NCBI RefSeq assembly: GCF_001613225.1
Contig: NZ_BDBY01000100.1
Location: forward strand, 1 to 55,004
Reading direction: 5' to 3'
Origin: Nocardia pseudovaccinii NBRC 100343
GTDB lineage: Bacteria > Actinomycetota > Actinomycetes > Mycobacteriales > Mycobacteriaceae
Length of the DNA: 55,004 nucleotides
Shown here: one piece after another, positions 34,986 through 44,191 of the stretch
Numbering within the stretch: position 1 is the first letter of the stretch
Layout of the letters: every line of letters begins with the position of its first letter
Notes under the pieces: model-generated
What the model was told of the DNA's origin: nothing
Seen by the model: the letters and a program-made list of their open reading frames with translations, nothing else
Database searches by the model: none
Translations under genes and position numbers: made by a program

Positions 34986-36248
34986 TCACGGCCGAACCGA
35001 GGCGGTAACGCGGTCGACCGGATCTCGCGGCGTCGCGGGCAGACGCACCGCGCGGCGGCCAGCGAAGCGACGCATCAGCGGTTCGTCTACCCAGCGGTAG
35101 ATCGCGGCCGCAGCCGCTATCGCGACGATCAGGCTCAGCCCGGCGAACCCGAGCCAGCCGAGTGGGCCGAACTGTCGTCCGCCGATGAACAGCCGGGTGA
35201 TCAGCACCATGACCGGGAACTGGATCAGATAGAAGGCGAAGGAAATATTGCCGAGCCACACCATCCTGGGCGAGGCGTTCAGGCCGCGCAGACCAGCCAG
35301 ATCCCGTGCCGCGAGCGTCGCTACCACCGCGGTCATCGGTGCCAGCAGCAGGGCCGACATCTTGTAGTTCACCGGCACCACCCAGGTGGCCGCGAAGGCG
35401 ACGGCCAAGGCCAGCAGCGGCCGATCCAGACGGGTGTTGCGCCAGCGCCCCTCCAGCACCAGCCGCGCGGCGAGTACCCCGAGGAAGAATTCGGGCAGCC
35501 GCGACGCCGGAAATGTGTAGCTGAGCCAATAGGACGGCGCCACCGGGATATCCGGCTGCGCGAACCAGGCCGGTGACGCGTGCAACTCGAAGTACGGGGA
35601 CACGTCTCCCGGAACGAGCCGTGGCGCAAAGGCATTCGCGATGCCCTTCGGACCCGGTACCCACAGGAAGTACGCCGTATGCAGCGCGAGGATCAGCACG
35701 AGCAAACCGGCGATCACCCACCACACGCGCTCCCCGCGAATGCGCCGCACCAGCGGCAAGGCGAGCGGAAAGCTCAGGTAGAAAAGCATTTCCGCACCCA
35801 GCGACCAGGACGGCACATTGAGCCCGCCCACCGTCGTCCACTTCGGCACCCAGGTGTGGATCAGCAGCACATTCGGTGCCCACACCACCAGCCGCGACAG
35901 TGGCACACTCGCGACCACGATGAAGGCCACCGTCGCAACCAGATGCGTCGGATAGATCTTCAGCACCCGCCGCCAATAGAAGCGCGGCACCGAATTTCCG
36001 GGCCGGAACGACCAATAGATGATGAACCCGGACAGCACGAAGAAGAACGTGACCCCGGCCGCGCCCAGCTGCATCGGCATCACCTGGTGGATCTGCCGGA
36101 ACAACTCGGACTTCTGAAATGGATAGACCGGCAGAAAAACCAAGGCGTGCAACAGGAATACCGCGAACGCGGCCCACCATCGCGCACCGGTCAGCGAAGG
36201 GAGTGCGGGCCGTGCCTCGGCGGGGTCCGCCGTGGGCTCGGTCCTCAC
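34986..36248 (-). CDS. Acyltransferase-3 family membrane protein
   Basis: 420 residues from a GTG at 36248 whose bases overlap the stop of the SGNH hydrolase gene (GTGA), so the two are translationally coupled. About ten transmembrane helices are visible. Early motifs fit the family: LTGARWWAAFAVFLLHAL with the conserved His, VTFFFVLSGFIIYWSF with the R/S-rich FVLSGF, then FYWRRVLKIYPTHL and PSWSLGAEMLFYLSFP. These enzymes move acetyl or other acyl groups across the membrane onto sugars or lipids. The SGNH partner probably completes the transfer outside. Confidence 0.9.
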   Translation of the reverse strand: MRTEPTADPAEARPALPSLTGARWWAAFAVFLLHALVFLPVYPFQKSELFRQIHQVMPMQLGAAGVTFFFVLSGFIIYWSFRPGNSVPRFYWRRVLKIYPTHLVATVAFIVVASVPLSRLVVWAPNVLLIHTWVPKWTTVGGLNVPSWSLGAEMLFYLSFPLALPLVRRIRGERVWWVIAGLLVLILALHTAYFLWVPGPKGIANAFAPRLVPGDVSPYFELHASPAWFAQPDIPVAPSYWLSYTFPASRLPEFFLGVLAARLVLEGRWRNTRLDRPLLALAVAFAATWVVPVNYKMSALLLAPMTAVVATLAARDLAGLRGLNASPRMVWLGNISFAFYLIQFPVMVLITRLFIGGRQFGPLGWLGFAGLSLIVAIAAAAAIYRWVDEPLMRRFAGRRAVRLPATPRDPVDRVTASVRP

Positions 36249-37165
36249 TTGCCGTACCGCTCGTACAGCGCTCCAGCGATCACCGAATCCCCGTGCGCCG
36301 ATGGATGAAACGGAATCCCGACCGGATCCGCGCGCGGATCGAGCACACCGTTCAACCATGGCTGCGCCGAACACAATCCGTGACCGGCCGTCAGCGCCCT
36401 GGAGTCGAAGTATTCGATTCCGAGCTGCGTCGCCGCGTCCCGCTGCGCCGCATCGATGCGATCCAGATATTCGACCAGCCCGGCACCCCGCGGCTGCACG
36501 TACTGCCCGACGCCGAGCACGCTGACGCAGGTGAAACTCTGCCCGGCCGGGAACAATTCGGGATAGCCGACCAACACGACCTTCGCCTGCGGCGCGTAGT
36601 ACCGCAGATATTCGACCACCGCGCGGATGCGTTCGGCATACTGCGCACCCGATACACCCCGATAGTCGGTGATCCGCCCCTGTGCGGCGGCCTCCAACCC
36701 ACACCCCTCGGCGACATTGAAGATGCACGGAACCAGCGAGGTCCACAGTGTGGCCGGATTCGCTCCCCAGGTGTCGTTGAGCCCGAACTGCACTGCGATC
36801 AACTTGGTTCGCGGCCCGAATGCCCCCGCCTTATCGGCGTTGATCGCCTCCTGTACCAGCGAATAACCCCGCTCGGTCTCGATCGCCGCGCCGGAGCACG
36901 ACACGTCCACGAAGTCGGAGCCACCCGCGACACCCATCAATCGGCTCAGCTGTGTCGGCCACGAAGTCGGTCCGCGCAGACACTCCTTCGCATCGGCTTC
37001 CCAGCGAAACCCATTGGCGGCGAATGAATCGCCGAGCACCACCAGGGCGCTACCCGGCGCGGCGGGCGGAGCCGCCTCCGCCGCGGGCAATCCGGCCACA
37101 GCCGCCACGGTCGCCGTCACCACCCCGAGCCATCTGGCACAACGACGAGAGAGCTTGCTGTTCAC
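36245..37165 (-). CDS. Secreted SGNH/GDSL-family hydrolase or acyl esterase
   Basis: 306 residues from a GTG with GGAGGAACACC upstream. The signal peptide ends near AEA (about residues 29-31). SGNH blocks: block I VVLGDSFAANG (Ser nucleophile), block II with the Gly in SCSGAAIETE, block III FGLNDTWG (Asn), block V IPFHPSAHGDSV (Asp-x-x-His variant with the active His). Six or more cysteines suggest disulfides. Coupled by a 4-base overlap to the acyltransferase-3 gene, it likely works with that enzyme in O-acylation of a cell-envelope or secreted product. Confidence 0.88.
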   Translation of the reverse strand: MNSKLSRRCARWLGVVTATVAAVAGLPAAEAAPPAAPGSALVVLGDSFAANGFRWEADAKECLRGPTSWPTQLSRLMGVAGGSDFVDVSCSGAAIETERGYSLVQEAINADKAGAFGPRTKLIAVQFGLNDTWGANPATLWTSLVPCIFNVAEGCGLEAAAQGRITDYRGVSGAQYAERIRAVVEYLRYYAPQAKVVLVGYPELFPAGQSFTCVSVLGVGQYVQPRGAGLVEYLDRIDAAQRDAATQLGIEYFDSRALTAGHGLCSAQPWLNGVLDPRADPVGIPFHPSAHGDSVIAGALYERYGK

Positions 37166-37180
37166 GGTGTTCCTCCGCTG

Positions 37181-37513
37181 TCAGTAGCCCGCGCGCGGTT
37201 CGAATCCGGGGGCGGTCAATGTCGGTGCGGGCTTGGCGGGTTCGGGCTGCGGCGCCTGCACAGCCGGTGGCGCTTGCGGTTCCGGTGCCGCGGCGGGCGG
37301 CGGCGCTACCGATGTCGCTTCCGGCGCGGGCGGAGCCGGGGCTTCGGATGCGATGGTCGACTGGAGCGCGGCGCTGGTCGGCGCCGGTGCACTGGTCTCA
37401 ACCGGCACACTGGTTGGGGTGTGATCGCCATGCGATTGGGTACCCCCGCTGCATCCGGTGACACCGAGAAGCACTGCACCGCAGGCGAACACGGCCGCAA
37501 GACGAACCTTCAA
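37181..37513 (-). CDS. Small Pro/Ala-rich lipoprotein
   Basis: 110 residues from a TTG at 37513 (GGGG upstream); an ATG at 37546 would add 11 residues. The signal is clear: KVRLAAVFACGAVLLGVTGC, so the lipidated Cys is near residue 21. The remainder is low-complexity Pro, Ala, Thr and Glu, as in a wall-spanning stalk with no folded domain. It ends 15 bases before the SGNH hydrolase start on the same strand, so it may be the first gene of that operon. Confidence 0.6.
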   Translation of the reverse strand: MKVRLAAVFACGAVLLGVTGCSGGTQSHGDHTPTSVPVETSAPAPTSAALQSTIASEAPAPPAPEATSVAPPPAAAPEPQAPPAVQAPQPEPAKPAPTLTAPGFEPRAGY

Positions 37514-37855
37514 GACAATCCCCGTTCCAGTATAAATCAGGAGCATTTGCTTTTCAGTCTAGCCGGGAGACTACGAGCCGAATCGGACCCGCGTGGCACC
37601 TTTCACCGAATTACCCCGACCGCCCGAACCTCGCTTCCGGCGCTCGGTGCGCCGCGTATCCCGAAGTGGGCCAAGCATTTTCGCTTTCGAGCCCGGTCAA
37701 TGCTTATGCACCCCAACCGGTTCCACGAATGTAACCGCCATATTAACTTCGGCAGCCAACACCATACGCCCGATGATCCCCCCTCGCCGGTTCCAAAACG
37801 AGACCACAGATGCTAGCGTTCAGTCTCGAAATAAGACCAATTCGAGAGGGTGCCC
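37514..37855. promoter_or_regulatory. Divergent intergenic region with CTCGAA/TTCGAG inverted repeat
   Basis: About 340 bases between the lipoprotein and the nitroreductase genes, AT-richer than the surroundings, with no convincing gene. CTCGAA (37825-37830) and TTCGAG (37841-37846) form a perfect 6-bp inverted repeat with a 10-base spacer. The right arm runs into GAGAGGG, the nitroreductase ribosome binding site, so a bound repressor or an RNA hairpin there could block translation. Confidence 0.45.
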
Positions 37856-38551
37856 ATGAGCCCGACCAGCCTGCAGACCGACGAGTTCACGGCATTGAGC
37901 CACATCCTCGACACCAGATCGACCTGCCGTCAGTTCAAATCCGACCGGGTCCCCCGCGACACCATCGAGGCGCTACTGCGACTGGCTCAGCGCACCCCGT
38001 CCTGGTGCAATACCCAGCCCTGGCAGATCGTCCTCACCGAGGGCGCGGGCACCGACCGATTCCGCAAGGAACTCCTCGAACACGTCGCAATCGCCGCACC
38101 GGAACCGGATTTCGCCTTTCCCGCGCGGTACACCGGCGCCTACCGCGACCGTCGACGCGCATGCGGCCTACAGCTCTACGACAGCGTCGGCATCGTGAAG
38201 GGAGATCAGGCAGGCACCATGCGCCAAGCCATGCGCAACTTCGAACTCTTCGACGCCCCGCACGTCGCGATCGTCACCACCGAAGCCGACCTCGGCGTCT
38301 ACGGCGCCATCGACTGCGGCCTCTACATCGGCACCTTCCTGCTCGCGGCCCAGAGCCTCGGCCTCGGTGCCGCACCCCAAGCCGCCCTCGCCTCCTACTC
38401 CCCTTTCCTGCGCACCTACTTCGACCTGCCCGAAAACCGCCGAGTGGTCGCCGCGATCTCCTTCGGCTATCCGGACCCGGACCACCCGGTCAATGCCTTC
38501 CGCACCGCCCGCGAAGACCTGGACCAGGTCGCAACCTGGCACAGCGCCTGA
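37856..38551 (+). CDS. Nitroreductase-family flavoenzyme
   Basis: 231 residues from the ATG at 37856 (GAGAGGG upstream). FMN-dependent nitroreductase fold: SHILDTRSTCRQFK with the FMN-phosphate Arg pair, LAQRTPSWCNTQPWQIVLT, the central helix ECs-like segment AIDCGLYIGTFLLAAQSLGLGAAPQAALA, and the C-terminal VAAISFGYPDPDHPVNAFRTAR. It should reduce nitroaromatics, quinones or related compounds with NAD(P)H. Substrate unknown. An HxlR regulator, a common partner of redox genes, is 0.7 kb downstream. Confidence 0.9.
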   Translation: MSPTSLQTDEFTALSHILDTRSTCRQFKSDRVPRDTIEALLRLAQRTPSWCNTQPWQIVLTEGAGTDRFRKELLEHVAIAAPEPDFAFPARYTGAYRDRRRACGLQLYDSVGIVKGDQAGTMRQAMRNFELFDAPHVAIVTTEADLGVYGAIDCGLYIGTFLLAAQSLGLGAAPQAALASYSPFLRTYFDLPENRRVVAAISFGYPDPDHPVNAFRTAREDLDQVATWHSA

Positions 38552-38773
38552 CGCCGCGATCGTTGTTTCGCAGGCCCCCGACATCGTGTATCCCCCACGT
38601 ACCCACCGATCGGAGACCTCCGACCGGGCTGGGCCGCCCGACCTGTACCCCTGATCGGCACCCCGACGGAACATCGCCCGTGCGCTTGCCCACCGCGCTA
38701 GGGTGGCGGAACGAATCGGGGGTGGGTTCGGCAACCCCCTGCCGTTGATTGCACAACGAGGAGGTCGGCTTTT

Positions 38774-39256
38774 ATGCGTTCCATCAGTGCACTCTCGACA
38801 GTCATCGCGGCCGCGGTTCTCATGCTCGGCCTGGCGGCCTGCGACAAGGAGAACAACAACAGCGCCAAGGCCACGAGCACCACCGCGCGTGCGACAACCA
38901 CACACCCCACCACCACCTATGCGGCAACCCCGACCACCGAGCCGCCGACCACAATCACCACCTCGCCGCCGACCACCCCACCGGTCGCCGAGCCCACCAC
39001 GATCTCCTGCGGCGCGGGCCCCTTCGACCTGGCCGTCTCGGCCGTCACCACCAGGGGCGACGCCGCCTGCCCCACCGCCATCGCGGTCACCAATGCCTAT
39101 GCCGTGCAATCGGATCTGTGGGACGTCGGCTTCGTCATCCCCATCACGGTCGGCACCAGCACCTGGGACTGCCAGGAGCACATCGGCACCCCGAACCCGT
39201 ACCAGGAGTGCGTCAGCCGCGACAACCCCTCCGAAAAGGCCCGCCTCGGTTCATAA
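38774..39256 (+). CDS. Lipoprotein with Thr-rich linker
   Basis: 160 residues. Lipobox LGLAAC puts the lipidated Cys near residue 23. A Thr/Pro-rich linker (about 30-75) is followed by a folded domain of about 85 residues with four cysteines (ISCGAGP, DAACPTAIAVTN, TWDCQEHIG, YQECVSR), which probably forms two disulfides. The AITNAYAV-like and WDCQE patterns recur in small mycobacterial and nocardial exported proteins of unknown role. GAGGAGG lies just upstream of the ATG. Confidence 0.75.
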   Translation: MRSISALSTVIAAAVLMLGLAACDKENNNSAKATSTTARATTTHPTTTYAATPTTEPPTTITTSPPTTPPVAEPTTISCGAGPFDLAVSAVTTRGDAACPTAIAVTNAYAVQSDLWDVGFVIPITVGTSTWDCQEHIGTPNPYQECVSRDNPSEKARLGS

Positions 39257-39271
39257 TCGGGCCGCCGCCGG

Positions 39272-39742
39272 TCAGCCAGCCTGACGTCCGTCTTCGGAGG
39301 TAAAGCCGGGACCCGGCTCGGCGGAGATGTCGCGTGCGGTGAGTTCGGTTCCGCAGGAGTCACATTCGAGTTTGATATGTCCTTCGCCGGTGCAGTCCGA
39401 ATGACGGTAGTGCACCGGCGGACCGTCGGGTGCCATGTAGGTATCGCCCCAATCCCGGATCGCCATCAGGATCGGGTAGATATCGTGTCCCTTCGGCGTC
39501 AGCCGGTACTCCTCGTGCGTGCCGACGGACGCCTTCTGTTTGACCAGAATCCCGTGCTCGATCAGCCGATCGAGCCGATCCTGCAACCGGCTCCGGGAGA
39601 TGCCGAGCGCGCTCTGGAACGCGTTGAACCGCCGGACGCCCGCGAACGAATATTTCAGGATCACCAGGGTCCAGCGATCGCCCAGGATCACCAGCGGCCG
39701 TGTGATCGAACACGGCTCATCGGCAAGTTCCTCGTAGCGCAC
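39272..39742 (-). CDS. HxlR-family transcriptional regulator
   Basis: 156 residues. The winged-helix HxlR domain spans about 5-105: CSITRPLVILGDRWTLVILKYSFAGVRRFN, then ALGISRSRLQDRLDRLIEHGIL and the wing HEEYRLTPKG. The C-terminal tail has HSDCTGEGHIKLECDSCGTEL, a zinc-ribbon-like cysteine set found in longer HxlR proteins. These regulators respond to redox state or small electrophiles. It is convergent with the lipoprotein gene. A regulated target is not obvious; the nitroreductase is a candidate. Confidence 0.87.
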   Translation of the reverse strand: MRYEELADEPCSITRPLVILGDRWTLVILKYSFAGVRRFNAFQSALGISRSRLQDRLDRLIEHGILVKQKASVGTHEEYRLTPKGHDIYPILMAIRDWGDTYMAPDGPPVHYRHSDCTGEGHIKLECDSCGTELTARDISAEPGPGFTSEDGRQAG

Positions 39743-39801
39743 CTGTCGATGCTACCGAGCCCGCGGCGCCCGGCGGCGGCTTTGCCCGCCGGGCACCGAG
39801 G

Positions 39802-41211
39802 TCAAGCTTCTTCAGCGGTGTAGGCGACCATCGGATCCTTGTCTTCCAACGGCGGCACCTCCTCCCCGTCCAGCACCTTGCGCATCCGCTCCGAATCCAA
39901 CTGCCCCTCCCACTTCGCGACCACAAATGTCGCGACGCAATTGCCGAGCAGATTCACCGTGACCCGCATCGAATCCATCAGCCGATCCGCCCCGAGCAGC
40001 AGTGCGACCGCAGCCACCGGAATCGATCCGTGCCCGATCGCGGTGATCGTCGCCGACAGCGCCAGGAATGACGAACCCGGCACGCCCGCCATACCTTTCG
40101 AGGTCAACATCAGCACGCCGACGGCCGTGATCTGCTCGCCGAGACTCAGATCCACCCCGAGCGCCTGCGCCAAGAACAGCACGCAGATGGACAGATACAG
40201 CGTCGCACCGTCGAGATTGAACGAATATCCGGTCGGTATCACCAGCCCGGTAGTGGCTCGTGAGCAACCGGCTTCGGTCAGCTTGATCATGATCCGCGGC
40301 AGCACCACCTCGGTCGACGCGGTGCCGAGCGCGAGAAACAGTTCGTCCTTGATGTATCTGAGGAGCTTCCACAGGCTCACCCCCGCGAAAACCCGCACGA
40401 CCACCGCGAGCACCAGCAGGAACAACACGGCCGCCCCATAGCAACAGGCGATCAGCTTGCCATAGCTGCTGAGCGCGGAAAGTCCGTACTGCCCAACGAT
40501 GTAGGCCATCGCGCCGAACGCACCAAGGGGCGCCAATTTCATGATCCAGCCGATGATCGTGAAGAAGATCTTCCCGATGTGATCGACCGCCTCCAGAATG
40601 ACCGGCGGGCTATTCTTACCCACCCCACCGGCTCCGCCGGCTGCCGTCCCCCGGTGTTCGCCGAACTTCGCCAACGCCAAGCCGAACAGCACCGCGAAGA
40701 ACAAAACCTGTAGCAGCGCATTCTCCGCGAATGCCGAAATCACCGATGCCGGAATGATATTCAGCAAGAAGTCGACGGTATGCGGCAGCTCGCCGTTCTT
40801 GGTGGACTTGGCGATCTTCTCGGCACCGGTCGCCAGGGTCTGCGCGTCGACATGAAAGCCCGCACCCGGTCGCACCAGGTTGCCGACCAGCAAACCGAAG
40901 AGCAGTGCGAAGGTGGTGATCACCTCGAAGTAGATCAGCGCCTTCACACCGATCCGGCCCACCGACTTCATATCGCCGACATGGGCGATGCCCAGCACCA
41001 CCGTGCAGAAGATGATCGGCGCGATCACCATTTTGATCAGCTTGATGAATCCGTCGGCCAGCGGTTTGAGATCCGCCCCGAAGTCGGGCCACAGCTTGCC
41101 GACCAGAATTCCGGCCACGATCGCCACCAGCAGTTGCAGGAATAGCGATCGATACCAGGGCGGTTTGCGCACCAGGTCGGTTGCTGCGGTGGATTCGATC
41201 GTCACGCTCAT
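39802..41211 (-). CDS. Dicarboxylate/cation symporter (DctA/GltP family)
   Basis: 469 residues with about eight helices and two re-entrant loops. Signatures of the DAACS family: FIKLIKMVIAPIIFCTVVLGIAH (early helix), the serine-rich loop FLALGTASTEVVLPRIM, PTGYSFNLDGATLYLS with the cation- and substrate-binding Asn/Asp, and the second loop MLTSKGMAGVPGSSFLALSAT. It should take up C4-dicarboxylates such as succinate or malate, or glutamate, with H+ or Na+. Stand-alone gene with its own promoter region at 41212-41320. Confidence 0.92.
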   Translation of the reverse strand: MSVTIESTAATDLVRKPPWYRSLFLQLLVAIVAGILVGKLWPDFGADLKPLADGFIKLIKMVIAPIIFCTVVLGIAHVGDMKSVGRIGVKALIYFEVITTFALLFGLLVGNLVRPGAGFHVDAQTLATGAEKIAKSTKNGELPHTVDFLLNIIPASVISAFAENALLQVLFFAVLFGLALAKFGEHRGTAAGGAGGVGKNSPPVILEAVDHIGKIFFTIIGWIMKLAPLGAFGAMAYIVGQYGLSALSSYGKLIACCYGAAVLFLLVLAVVVRVFAGVSLWKLLRYIKDELFLALGTASTEVVLPRIMIKLTEAGCSRATTGLVIPTGYSFNLDGATLYLSICVLFLAQALGVDLSLGEQITAVGVLMLTSKGMAGVPGSSFLALSATITAIGHGSIPVAAVALLLGADRLMDSMRVTVNLLGNCVATFVVAKWEGQLDSERMRKVLDGEEVPPLEDKDPMVAYTAEEA

Positions 41212-41325
41212 GCGCGCAACGTACGAGTTATTCGTATCACCAAAGTTTCAACTACATTGCCGCGCGGAAACCCGATCGATATATGCCCGTCACCCCAGGT
41301 CCGATATCGAGAACAATACGAACCA

Positions 41326-41359
41326 AAAGCGGGCCCCGGGAAATCCCGAAGCCCGCTTT
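41326..41359 (-). terminator. Intrinsic terminator of the accD6 end of the FAS-II cluster
   Basis: AAAGCGGGC and GCCCGCTTT form a perfect 9-bp outer stem, with an inner CGGGA/TCCCG stem. On the minus strand it follows the accD6 stop by 12 bases and ends in a U-tract (GCUUUU), so it meets the rules for a rho-independent terminator. Confidence 0.85.
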
Positions 41360-41370
41360 CGCCGCTGGAT

Positions 41371-42804
41371 TTACAGCGGAATGTTCTTGTGGTGACTCTT
41401 GCGCACCGGCGCCGCCGCCAATGCCGCGGCAATGGTGCTGCGGGTCTTGGCCGGATCGATGACCTCGTCGACGACACCGATCGCGATGGCCCGCTCGACA
41501 CCACCGGCGATGCGCTCGTGCTCGACCGTCAAACGCTCGTGCAGCGCCTCACGCTCTTCCTCCGGCGCGGCCGCGAGGGCCTTCTTGTGCAGGATGCCAA
41601 CCGCGGCCTTGGCGCCCATCACGGCGACCTCGGAACCGGGCCAGGCGTACACCGCGGTCGCACCGAGCGAACGGGCATTCATCGCGATGTAGGCGCCACC
41701 GTAGATCTTGCGGGTGACCAGCGTGACCCGCGGCACCCGGGCCTCGGCGAATGCGTGCAGCAGCTTCGCGCCGCGCCGCACCACACCCTCCCACTCCATG
41801 CTGACACCGGGCAGGTACCCGGGCACATCGGTGAGCACCACGAGCGGAATGCCGAACGCGTCGCACAACCGCACGAAACGCGCGGCCTTCTCGGCACTTT
41901 CGGAGTTCAGGCAGCCACCGAGGCGGATCGGATTGTTGGCGAGCACGCCCACGGTGCGCCCGCCGAGCCGTCCGAGACCGGTGACGATGCTGCGCGCGTA
42001 ACCGCCCTGCAGCTCCTCGAACGAGGACTCGCCGTCGACGTTGTCGAGCAACTCGTGGACGATCGGCTTCACGTCATAGGCGCGCTTGGCCGATTCCGGC
42101 ATCATCGCCTTCAGATCGACATCACCGTGCGCGGCCGCGACCAGATCGAATTCGCCCTGCTCGGCGAACATCGACACCAGGCGCCGACCACGGTGCAGCG
42201 CATCGGCCTCGTCATTGGCGACGATGTGGGTGACACCGGACTTCTTGCCGTGTGTCTCCGGACCGCCCAGGGTGGCCATATCGACCTGCTCACCGGTCAC
42301 ACTGCGCACCACATCGGGACCGGTCACGAAGACCCGCCCCTCCGGCGCCATGATCACGATGTCGGTCAGCGCCGGACCGTAGGCGGCGCCACCGGCCGCG
42401 AAGCCGAGCACCACCGAAATCTGCGGCACCAGGCCGGACGCGCGAACCATGGCCTCGAAGACCAGACCGACCGCGTGCAGCGCCTCGACACCCTCGGCCA
42501 GGCGAGCGCCGCCGGAATGCCAGATGCCGACCACCGGAATCGCGGAATCGATGGCGGTGTCGATCGCGTCGACGATGTGCTTGCAACCCTCCACACCCAT
42601 CGCGCCACCCATGACGGTGGCGTCGGAGCAGTAGGCAACCGTGCGGACACCGTCCACCTCACCGATCGCGGCGAGCACACCGGACTTGTCGCGCGGGTGC
42701 AGCGGTAGCACGGTTCCGGGATCGAAGAAGCGCTGGAGCCGCCCGAGCGGGTCACGCGGATCGGTGGCAGTTTCTGGTCGGAACGCGGGAGCCACAATCG
42801 TCAT
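41371..42804 (-). CDS. accD6: Acyl-CoA carboxylase beta subunit AccD6
   Basis: 477 residues. Carboxyltransferase subunit that moves carboxyl groups from biotin to acetyl-CoA, giving malonyl-CoA for mycolate and fatty-acid synthesis. The crotonase-type carboxyltransferase halves are visible: RTVAYCSDATVMGGAMGV and VGIWHSGGARLAEG in the N-half, VLTDVPGYLPGVSMEWEG and TLVTRKIYGGAYIAM in the C-half. It needs AccA3-type biotin subunit and AccE from elsewhere. It is the last gene of the FAS-II cluster, as Rv2247 is in M. tuberculosis, but is separated from kasA by a strong hairpin. Confidence 0.93.
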   Translation of the reverse strand: MTIVAPAFRPETATDPRDPLGRLQRFFDPGTVLPLHPRDKSGVLAAIGEVDGVRTVAYCSDATVMGGAMGVEGCKHIVDAIDTAIDSAIPVVGIWHSGGARLAEGVEALHAVGLVFEAMVRASGLVPQISVVLGFAAGGAAYGPALTDIVIMAPEGRVFVTGPDVVRSVTGEQVDMATLGGPETHGKKSGVTHIVANDEADALHRGRRLVSMFAEQGEFDLVAAAHGDVDLKAMMPESAKRAYDVKPIVHELLDNVDGESSFEELQGGYARSIVTGLGRLGGRTVGVLANNPIRLGGCLNSESAEKAARFVRLCDAFGIPLVVLTDVPGYLPGVSMEWEGVVRRGAKLLHAFAEARVPRVTLVTRKIYGGAYIAMNARSLGATAVYAWPGSEVAVMGAKAAVGILHKKALAAAPEEEREALHERLTVEHERIAGGVERAIAIGVVDEVIDPAKTRSTIAAALAAAPVRKSHHKNIPL

Positions 42805-42860
42805 CGCGTTTTCTCCTCACCTCAAGGAAGTGCGCCGCTACTGCGGCTGCGTATGTCGAA

Positions 42861-42906
42861 CACCGGTGGGGTCGACCGACTTTGGCGTTGGTCGACCCCA
42901 CCGGTG
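42861..42906 (-). terminator. Perfect 17-bp inverted repeat between kasA and accD6
   Basis: Arms 42861-42877 and 42890-42906 are perfectly complementary over 17 bp (beginning CACCGGTGGG), with a 12-nt loop (GACTTTGGCGTT). It lies 25 bases beyond the kasA stop. On the minus strand no U-tract follows, so it may be a terminator, an attenuator or an mRNA-stabilising hairpin that sets the accD6 dosage. Confidence 0.7.
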
Positions 42907-42930
42907 ATCGTTGTGCAGTCGATAAGGCGG

Positions 42931-44181
42931 CTATGCCCGACCGAAGGCGAGCGCGACATTGTGCCCACCGAAACCGAACGAGTTGTTGATGGCGTACTCG
43001 ATCTCCTGGCGGCGGGCCTCGCCGTGCACCACATCCAGATCGATCTCCGGATCCTGGTTCTCCAGGTTCAGCGTCGGCGGGACGAGGCCGTCGCGGATGC
43101 TGAGCACGGTGAGCACCGATTCGAGCGCACCGACGGCGCCGATCGAGTGACCGAGTGCCGACTTCGGCGCGTACACCGAAGCGTGGTTGCCCACGGCCTT
43201 GTTGATCGCGTTCGCCTCGGCGGTGTCGCCGATGGGGGTCGCGGTCGCGTGCGCGTTGATGTGGGTGATGTCCTTGGGCGTCAGACCCGCGGTCTGCATC
43301 GCCCTGGTCATCGCCCGGGCGGCACCGTCACCCGTGGGATCTGGTGCGACCAGGTGGAAGCCATCGGAGGTGATACCGGCGCCGAGCAGGCGCGCGTGGA
43401 TCGTCGCGCCACGAGCCTTGGCGTGCTCCTCTGTCTCGAGGACCATCAGCGCACCGGCCTCACCGAAGACGAAACCGTCACGATCCTTGTCGAAGGGACG
43501 CGAGGCGCCCTTCGGATTGTCATTGCGGGTACTCATCGCGCGCATCATGGTGAATGCCGCGATCGGCACCGCGTCGATGAAACCCTCGACGCCACCGGTG
43601 ACGACCATATCGGCGTCACCCATGACGATCATTCGCCACGCATTGGCGATGGCCTCGGAGCCCGATGAGCATGCCGAGACCGGAGTGACCACTCCTGCCC
43701 TGGCCTTCAATTCGAGACCGACGACGGCCGACGGACCATTCGGCATGACCATCTGAACAGCCAGCGGCGAAATCTTGCGATAGCCACCGTTCTTCAGCTT
43801 GTCGACCGAGTCGATGAGCGCATCACCGCCACCGAGCCCGGTACCGATCGCCACACCCAGACGCTCCGGGTCGACCTCGGGGCTGCCCGCGTTCTGCCAG
43901 ACCTCGCGACCGAGTACGGTCGCGAGCTGCTCGACGTAGGCCATGCGCCGACATTCGACACGGCTCAGCAGGGTCTCTGGCCGGACCTTCAGGTGACCGC
44001 CGATGCGGACCGGAAGGTCGTACTCCTCGACGAAGGGGTCCTCGAGAACGTCGATTCCGCTCTCGCCGTTGAGGAGTCCCTTCCACGTCGCATCGACATC
44101 ACCAGCGATCGACGTGGTCGCCGCCATACTCGTGACGACGACATTGGGGAAATTCCCATTCAAGGTGGAAGGAGTGGTCAC
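42931..44181 (-). CDS. kasA: Beta-ketoacyl-ACP synthase KasA
   Basis: 416 residues, the same length as mycobacterial KasA. Condensing enzyme of FAS-II that extends acyl-AcpM with malonyl-AcpM. The Cys-His-His triad is intact: Cys171 in [11 protein letters not shown], His in [12 protein letters not shown] and His in [12 protein letters not shown] glycine-rich end ([13 protein letters not shown]) is present. Only one KAS gene is found in this cluster; the kasB paralogue present in mycobacteria is absent, so the single enzyme may do both extension phases. It starts 10 bases beyond the acpM stop. Confidence 0.93.
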   Translation of the reverse strand: MTTPSTLNGNFPNVVVTSMAATTSIAGDVDATWKGLLNGESGIDVLEDPFVEEYDLPVRIGGHLKVRPETLLSRVECRRMAYVEQLATVLGREVWQNAGSPEVDPERLGVAIGTGLGGGDALIDSVDKLKNGGYRKISPLAVQMVMPNGPSAVVGLELKARAGVVTPVSACSSGSEAIANAWRMIVMGDADMVVTGGVEGFIDAVPIAAFTMMRAMSTRNDNPKGASRPFDKDRDGFVFGEAGALMVLETEEHAKARGATIHARLLGAGITSDGFHLVAPDPTGDGAARAMTRAMQTAGLTPKDITHINAHATATPIGDTAEANAINKAVGNHASVYAPKSALGHSIGAVGALESVLTVLSIRDGLVPPTLNLENQDPEIDLDVVHGEARRQEIEYAINNSFGFGGHNVALAFGRA

Positions 44182-44191
44182 GGTGTCGGCC

